From Candidatus Rokuibacteriota bacterium (GTDB lineage: Bacteria; Methylomirabilota; Methylomirabilia; Rokubacteriales; CSP1-6), in contig QHSC01000088.1 in NCBI GenBank assembly GCA_003220345.1, forward strand, positions 1 to 37,593: a DNA stretch of 37,593 nt, written 5' to 3'. The notes under the pieces are model-generated. The model did no database searches. It was given only the letters and a program-made list of their open reading frames with translations, and had not been told where the DNA came from. Every line of letters starts with the position of its first letter. Position 1 is the stretch's first letter. The position numbers and the translations under genes are program-made. Of the stretch, positions 33,103-37,593 are shown piece by piece.

Positions 33103-34374
33103 CTAGGTCAGGATCCCTTCCTCGTCCGCCGTGGCTCCGACCACGGTGTGCGGACGGGCCAGGGTCACGCACGCGGCCACGAGTCCGGCCGTGGCCGCCG
33201 CGAAGGAATACATTTCCGCGCGCGCCCGGCACGCCGGGACCGCGTCGTGGCCCGCGCGCAGGCGCGCCCGCACCCGCTCGAGGGAGCGGGCCAGCGCCGC
33301 CACGTCGCCTGCCGCGAACACCTCGCCCGTCTCGCCGGGCGTGATGAGGTCGGGGGCGCATCCCACGCGATCGCTGACCACGCAGGGCAGCCCCGAGGCG
33401 AGCGCCTCGTTGACCACCAGGCCCCAGGTCTCTCCCCAGTCGCTCGGCAGCGCGAGACAGTCCGCCGCGGCGTACACGCGGCCGAGCTGGGTCTGATTCA
33501 GGAAGCCCGCCCAGTGCAGCTCCACGCCGAGCTTGCGCGCCTCGGCGCGGCACTCCGCCTCCAGCTCGCCCGCCCCGACCATGAGCAGGCTCACGGGCGG
33601 ATCCATCCGCGCAATGGCCCGGACGAGGTCCAGGGGACGCTTCTTGGGCTCGAGCTTGCCCGCGAACAGCACCACGAAAGCAGAGCGCGGGAGACCGAAG
33701 GCCGCGCGGGCCGCCTGGCGCGCCTCCGGCGTCTGGTGGGTGGCCGCGGCACGCCCGAAGAACTCGGTGTCGATGCAGTGCGGCGCGTCCCAGACCAGCG
33801 AGTCCCTCGCCCCGAAGCGTCGGAGATAGGCGCGCGCGTGGTGGCCGACACAGAGATACCCGTCGAAGCGCCCGAGCAGGAGCCGCGTCCGGAGCCTCCA
33901 CGGCCAGCGCCGCCAATCCGTGGGAGCGGTCCCGAGGTTCGTGTCACCGCGATAGAGCGTGGGGATCCCCTGCCCCCGGCATGCCCAGAGCGCGCGGGCG
34001 AGCGTGACGGAATGCCAGCCGGGGATCAGGGCGATGTGGGGCCGGCTCTCCCGGATGGCCGAGGCGATCTCCGGAACGTCGAGGCCCCAGAAGCGGTCGC
34101 TGTGCACGCTCTCTCCCGGCCGCGAGGGTCGAAGGACGCGACAGCGGTACCCGTCGGTGAGTGGCACGTCCCATTGAAACGGCTGTCCGAAGCCCGCCCC
34201 CTGCTGCTCCGCCGTGGGCTGCGCCGCGTAGAGCACGGTCAGGTCGATGTCGCGACAGCGCGCTGCGATGTGGCGGAACCACGGCGCGTAGTACTGGACG
34301 GGATGCGTGAGGATCGCCGTGAGCCTGATGGGCCGCATGGCCAGCACGGCGCCCGGCTTTGTTTCCCGCGTCAT
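33103..34374 (-). CDS. glycosyltransferase family 4 protein
   Basis: A 423-residue GT-B retaining glycosyltransferase. The N-terminal half (LTAILTHPVQYYAPWFRHIA, then LIPGWHSVTLARAL) resembles the Glyco_transf_4 acceptor domain. The C-terminal Glycos_transf_1 domain has VVLFAGKLEPKKRPLDLVRAI, LPSDWGETWGLVVNEALASGLP (acid/EX7E region) and VGCAPDLITPGETGEVF. The ATG at 34374 overlaps the FkbM methyltransferase stop in ATGA, and the polymerase-like gene follows 2 bases after its stop. The donor and linkage are unknown. Confidence 0.9.
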   Translation of the reverse strand: MTRETKPGAVLAMRPIRLTAILTHPVQYYAPWFRHIAARCRDIDLTVLYAAQPTAEQQGAGFGQPFQWDVPLTDGYRCRVLRPSRPGESVHSDRFWGLDVPEIASAIRESRPHIALIPGWHSVTLARALWACRGQGIPTLYRGDTNLGTAPTDWRRWPWRLRTRLLLGRFDGYLCVGHHARAYLRRFGARDSLVWDAPHCIDTEFFGRAAATHQTPEARQAARAAFGLPRSAFVVLFAGKLEPKKRPLDLVRAIARMDPPVSLLMVGAGELEAECRAEARKLGVELHWAGFLNQTQLGRVYAAADCLALPSDWGETWGLVVNEALASGLPCVVSDRVGCAPDLITPGETGEVFAAGDVAALARSLERVRARLRAGHDAVPACRARAEMYSFAAATAGLVAACVTLARPHTVVGATADEEGILT

Positions 34375-35123
34375 TCCCAGGCCCGGTCGGCGAGGAGAGG
34401 GCTGTCCCGCCGGACGAAGAGGACATCACCCATGCGCAGGCGCTTGTCCCGCGGCCGCTGGGACAGGCACGCGAAGTCGTACAGCTCGAAGCCCCGTTCG
34501 CGGAGGAACTCCAGCATGTCGACGAAGACGGCCCGCCCGTTGTCGTTGATCGGATAGAACTGCAGCTCGGTCAGGATGACTTCCGTCTTCTCCAGGAGCG
34601 CGCGGGCCCCCGTGAGGGCCGTGACCTCGTGGCCTTCGATGTCGAGCTTGAGGAGGGCCCGGTCCGATCGCGTCACGCGCGGCGCGATCAGCGCGTCGAG
34701 GGTGGTGGCGGGACATTCGACCTCGCCGGGCGCGACCTCCCCCGCGTGGCCGACCCAGGCCCCCGTTCCGCCACCCTCCTCGCCGCCCCCGATCATCCGG
34801 ACGCGAGAGATGCCCGGCTCCGTGATGGCGACCGCGTGCACGACCACGCGGGGCAGGCGCGCGGCGAGGGCGGTGAGCTTCGCTGTGCAGGCGGGCTGAG
34901 GCTCGATGAGGAGAAACGTGGAGTCCGGGAAGGCCGCGCGCGCCAGCTGCGTCCACTCCCCCCGGTTGGCCCCGCAGTCGATGACCACCCGCGGCGCGTA
35001 TCCCGCGCTTCGCAGGAGGAGGAGGGCGTCCCGCATGCCGTCGAAGCGATTCGCCGGCCAGCGGTGCACCGAGTACCCCCCCGTCGTCAAGAGCGCCCGC
35101 ACGCGCTCCTTCAGCCGGCTCAT
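34371..35123 (-). CDS. FkbM family methyltransferase
   Basis: A 250-residue SAM-dependent O-methyltransferase of the FkbM family. VVIDCGANRGEW at about 47-57 is motif I. FLLIEPQPA gives the acidic ribose ligand (Glu) at the end of strand 2. LLKLDIEGHEVTALTGA is the FkbM hallmark. In polysaccharide loci such enzymes methylate sugar hydroxyls. The start ATG overlaps the upstream glycosyltransferase stop (35120-35123), and its own stop overlaps the next gene, so translation is tightly coupled. A second FkbM gene sits at the right edge of the window. Confidence 0.9.
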   Translation of the reverse strand: MSRLKERVRALLTTGGYSVHRWPANRFDGMRDALLLLRSAGYAPRVVIDCGANRGEWTQLARAAFPDSTFLLIEPQPACTAKLTALAARLPRVVVHAVAITEPGISRVRMIGGGEEGGGTGAWVGHAGEVAPGEVECPATTLDALIAPRVTRSDRALLKLDIEGHEVTALTGARALLEKTEVILTELQFYPINDNGRAVFVDMLEFLRERGFELYDFACLSQRPRDKRLRMGDVLFVRRDSPLLADRAWE

Positions 35124-36451
35124 GCCTCACCGGCCCTGGCGGCCACACCCACCCGATCGAGGAGAGCGGCCAGCTTGCCCGCCAGCGCGCCCGCCGACCA
35201 CTCGCGCAGCGACTCCCAGTTGACGGCTCCCGGGTCGTAGCGCGGGTTGTCCACGAGGGCGGCCAGCTCGTCGTAGATCGCCTCCACGCGCGCGCCGGCG
35301 CGGTCGGCGTCGCCGTAGGTGACCACGCGGGCCGTGGGCGACGCGGCGGTGCCGCGGAGGACGTCCACCACGCTGCTGGCTTCGTGGTACACGGCGAGGA
35401 GCGGGCGCTCGGAGAGGAGCGCGGGGTAGAGCTTGCTCGCCGTGTAGTGCCGCTCGCTGCTTCCCATCAGGAGGATGGCGCTGGCCTGGGTCTGGACCGT
35501 CAGGGCGTCCAGGTAGTCGAGCCGTCCCGGCATCTCGGTGACGCGATCGGCGACGCCGAGCGCGCGCGCCACGGGAAGCACGCGCCAGGGGGCCCCGGGC
35601 GTCGTGACGTTGCTCGTGCCGAAGAAGTGCAGGCGAAGCCGCGCGTAGAGATCAGGGCGCCGGCTGCCGAGGAGCGCGGTCGCCTCCAGGACGGCGCGCA
35701 GCGTCTCGAAGCCGAGAGGAAGCAGCGTTCCGACATAGCAGAGATGCACCTGCCCGTCCTTGGGGTCGAACCACGGGTTGCTCCGCAGCTGGCGCCGGAG
35801 GGCGTCGAAGTCCGCGGGCTCGCCGCCCAGAGGAATGTCGGCGCACGGCGTCTCTCTGACCCACGGATAGCGGTCGTGGAGCAGCTCGTAGGTCGCGCTC
35901 GACACGGCGGTGATGGCGTCGGAGGCTCGGAGCGCCATCGGCTCGAGCCGCATGGCCAGAGCCCGGCTCAGCCGGCTCTTGAGATCCGGCCGGCCGCCGG
36001 CACCGCCTCCGACCGTCTCTCCCCAGGCGCCGACCCACGGATCCTGGTAGTCGAGCACGAAGGGAACGCGGAAGCGCCGCTTGAGCCAGGGCCCGAGGAG
36101 GGCGGGATAGGCGGGATAGATGGTCACGAACAGCGCGTCGAAGCGCTCGCGGCGCAGGAGCCCGGCGCAGGTGCCCAGGAGTCCGGTGAAGGCGCGCAGA
36201 CCGAGGTCGCCGATGCCGAGCCGGCGCGTCAGAGAGGCCGGCCACGCGCGCGCATGGACGACCCGCAGCGACGGCGGCACGAGGTCGGCGAGGGCGGGAT
36301 CGAGGCGCCCCTCGTAGTCGCGCGGGTCGACGGCGACCACCGTGGGCTCCCAGCCCCGCGCGGGGAGATGAGGAGCGAGCAGGCGCACGCGATGCGTGGC
36401 CGCGTTCGTGTCCGGCGGAAAGTGCGGGCTCACCATCAAGACGCGGCGCAC
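35120..36451 (-). CDS. glycosyltransferase (GT-B, group 1-like)
   Basis: A 443-residue glycosyltransferase of the WcaI/ExoL-like kind. The N-terminus VLMVSPHFPPDTNAATHRVRLLAPHLPARGWEP is the characteristic opening, FVLDYQDPWVGAWGE marks the inter-strand acceptor loop, and HLCYVGTLLPLGFETLRAVLEA starts the C-terminal donor domain. The C-terminal EX7E motif is degenerate: SERHYTASKLYPALLSERPLLA stands in its place, as in several members of this class. The GTG start at 36451 has GAGG 6 bases upstream and lies 3 bases after the preceding stop; an internal ATG 5 codons later is the alternative. The donor is unknown. Confidence 0.88.
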   Translation of the reverse strand: MRRVLMVSPHFPPDTNAATHRVRLLAPHLPARGWEPTVVAVDPRDYEGRLDPALADLVPPSLRVVHARAWPASLTRRLGIGDLGLRAFTGLLGTCAGLLRRERFDALFVTIYPAYPALLGPWLKRRFRVPFVLDYQDPWVGAWGETVGGGAGGRPDLKSRLSRALAMRLEPMALRASDAITAVSSATYELLHDRYPWVRETPCADIPLGGEPADFDALRRQLRSNPWFDPKDGQVHLCYVGTLLPLGFETLRAVLEATALLGSRRPDLYARLRLHFFGTSNVTTPGAPWRVLPVARALGVADRVTEMPGRLDYLDALTVQTQASAILLMGSSERHYTASKLYPALLSERPLLAVYHEASSVVDVLRGTAASPTARVVTYGDADRAGARVEAIYDELAALVDNPRYDPGAVNWESLREWSAGALAGKLAALLDRVGVAARAGEA

Positions 36452-36454
36452 GGC

Positions 36455-37171
36455 CTACCTCACCGCCTCCACGTAGAGCGAGTACGGCGCGTGCTCCTCG
36501 CGGTCCTGGCCGAGCTCCGGATCCCGCGAGATCTTGTATTCCGCGCGCTCGATCCGTTCGAAGCCCGCCGCGCGGAGGCGATGGGCCAGCGTCTCGAAGT
36601 CGTACCCCCAGCGATGCTCGTCCCACTGGTGGAAGACGTGGTTGATGATGTCCATCCGCGTGGGCAGGTCCTCCGGGAAGGGATCGGGCACCGCGAGCTC
36701 GCGGAAGCCGGACAGGTCGCCGCGGCAGTACGCCTGCAGATAGCGCTCGGCGTCGGGCACGATGATCCGCAGCACCCCGCCGGGGCGAAGGGCTCGGTGA
36801 CACTCGCGGAGGAAGTCCGGCAGCTCCTCACGCGTCTCCAGGTGCTCGACGAACTGCTCGACGCGGATCCCGATGGCCGCGCCGTCGCCCAGGGGAAGCG
36901 AGCGCCGGCAGTCCCACGAGATCACCTCAGGGCGGCACGCGAAGAGATCCAGGTTCACGAAGTCTGTCAGGACCTGCGGGCCGCAGGCGACGTTGGCGCG
37001 GAGATCGCGCCGGCGCCGGAGGGCCGCGAGCCGGCGGCGCCGCCAGGGAAAGAGGCCGTTGGCCAGCCAGGCGAGGCCCGCGTTGGCCTCCACGCGGAGC
37101 TGGTCGAAGAGGAAGCGCGTGATCGGCATGTGCGCGAATAGCCACTGGCCGAAGCGCTGCTTGAGCGTCAT
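36455..37171 (-). CDS. class I SAM-dependent methyltransferase (COG4627-like)
   Basis: A 238-residue methyltransferase. RANVACGPQVLTDFVNLDLF at about 60-78 is a motif I of the NxGCGp type, with Ala replacing the first Gly. It is followed by the EVISWDCRRSLPL and FVEHLETREELPDFLRECHRALRPGGVLRIIVPD blocks of Methyltransf_11-like proteins. The ATG at 37171 overlaps the upstream FkbM stop (37168-37171). Members of this group are frequent in cell-surface glycan loci but have few known substrates. The N-terminal 60 residues are basic and hydrophobic and may contact membrane-bound intermediates. Confidence 0.87.
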   Translation of the reverse strand: MTLKQRFGQWLFAHMPITRFLFDQLRVEANAGLAWLANGLFPWRRRRLAALRRRRDLRANVACGPQVLTDFVNLDLFACRPEVISWDCRRSLPLGDGAAIGIRVEQFVEHLETREELPDFLRECHRALRPGGVLRIIVPDAERYLQAYCRGDLSGFRELAVPDPFPEDLPTRMDIINHVFHQWDEHRWGYDFETLAHRLRAAGFERIERAEYKISRDPELGQDREEHAPYSLYVEAVR

Positions 37172-37593
37172 CCCAGGGGCTCCGCCAGCCACTCCGAGCT
37201 CAGATCGGGGACGAGCCCGGGCTCGAGCGAGGTGACCACGTAGCCCCAGGAGGCGAGCAAGTCGCGGCACGCGCGCCGCTGACGCTCTCCGTGCAGGGCG
37301 AGATAGATCGAGGGACGGTACTTGGCGAAGCTTCGCGCTCCGCCCCGCAGCACGGCATCGTCGCTGCCCTCGACGTCGATCTTGACCACGTCGGGCGGCG
37401 GCGCTCCGCTCTCGGAGAGCCAGTCGTCGAGCGTGACGGCCCTGACCTCGACGCTCCCGCCCGCGTCGGCGTGAAACTCGCTGGGCGAGTCGCCCTCGGC
37501 CATCTTCAGGGTGCCCGTGGCGTCGCTGACCGCCACGTCGCAGACCACGACCCCCTCGAGCCCGTTCAGCGTCAGGTGGCGTCTCAAGAATCC
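37168..37593 (-). CDS. FkbM family methyltransferase (5' end beyond the window)
   Basis: The C-terminal 141 residues of an FkbM-type O-methyltransferase. The frame is open to the right edge. VVVCDVAVSDATGTLKM, VRAVTLDDWL and VVKIDVEGSDDAVLRGGARSF are the conserved middle and hallmark blocks, the last corresponding to KLDIEGHE in the other FkbM gene. The N-terminal SAM-binding motif lies outside. The stop overlaps the next methyltransferase start. It shows that the polysaccharide operon continues upstream, past the window. Confidence 0.88.
   Translation of the reverse strand, partial: GFLRRHLTLNGLEGVVVCDVAVSDATGTLKMAEGDSPSEFHADAGGSVEVRAVTLDDWLSESGAPPPDVVKIDVEGSDDAVLRGGARSFAKYRPSIYLALHGERQRRACRDLLASWGYVVTSLEPGLVPDLSSEWLAEPLG

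Noticed and set aside
33101..33916. Upstream extension of the polymerase-like frame
   Set aside because: It overlaps a complete glycosyltransferase gene, and its translation is Arg/Ala/Gly-rich without helices.
1..37593. CRISPR arrays, tRNA or rRNA genes, integrases or intact insertion sequences
   Set aside because: No regularly spaced direct repeats, no cloverleaf or rRNA-like stretch, and no transposase or integrase motif were seen on either strand when reading by eye.

Overview
The window is a very GC-rich, densely packed bacterial chromosome segment. Its gene style (LLM flavin oxidoreductases, Liv-type ABC uptake, hydantoinase A/B, VOC enzymes, a Rieske dioxygenase, epoxide hydrolase) is what I would expect of a soil bacterium of the Rokubacteria/Methylomirabilota type. 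That placement is inference from gene content only; there is no rRNA or tRNA to anchor it.

Layout. (1) 1-3860: the end of an unknown gene, an alpha/beta hydrolase, an LLM oxidoreductase, a small zinc-finger-like ORF behind a leaderless-looking promoter, and two VOC enzymes. (2) 3402-12543, minus strand: one operon with a candidate promoter at 12515-12543, in the order livK-livG-livF-livH-livM-hyuA-hyuB-VOC. This is a complete branched-chain-amino-acid-type ABC importer followed by both hydantoinase/oxoprolinase subunits. (3) 12574-15521, minus strand: a fumarylacetoacetate-hydrolase-family enzyme, then Rieske dioxygenase alpha and beta subunits. Each dioxygenase subunit is interrupted by a single-base frameshift in or beside a G/C run. 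(4) 15709-17806, plus strand: epoxide hydrolase and a second LLM oxidoreductase, whose last codons run into a REP-like repeat. (5) 17839-22077: GNAT acetyltransferase and a two-domain APH-like/P-loop kinase on the minus strand, divergent from a phosphoribosyltransferase-erythromycin esterase fusion. (6) 22250-25348: a zinc-ribbon methyltransferase, an unknown two-helix membrane protein and a geranylgeranyl-reductase-family flavoprotein. (7) 25391-25606: a strongly structured 216-bp intergenic element of nested and interleaved inverted repeats. (8) 25617-37593, minus strand: a polysaccharide operon that continues past the right edge, with two FkbM methyltransferases, another methyltransferase, glycosyltransferases, a polymerase-like membrane protein, a tandem double glycosyltransferase, a NodU-type carbamoyltransferase and a glycosyltransferase-phosphoglycosyltransferase fusion.

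Regions 2 to 4 look like uptake and oxidative breakdown of small cyclic or aromatic compounds. Region 8 builds, decorates and presumably polymerises a surface glycan. The most unusual items are the 216-bp element, the paired frameshifts, the 66-residue C2HC ORF with its leaderless promoter, and the two fused glycosyltransferase genes. I found no CRISPR array, tRNA, rRNA, integrase or intact insertion sequence.
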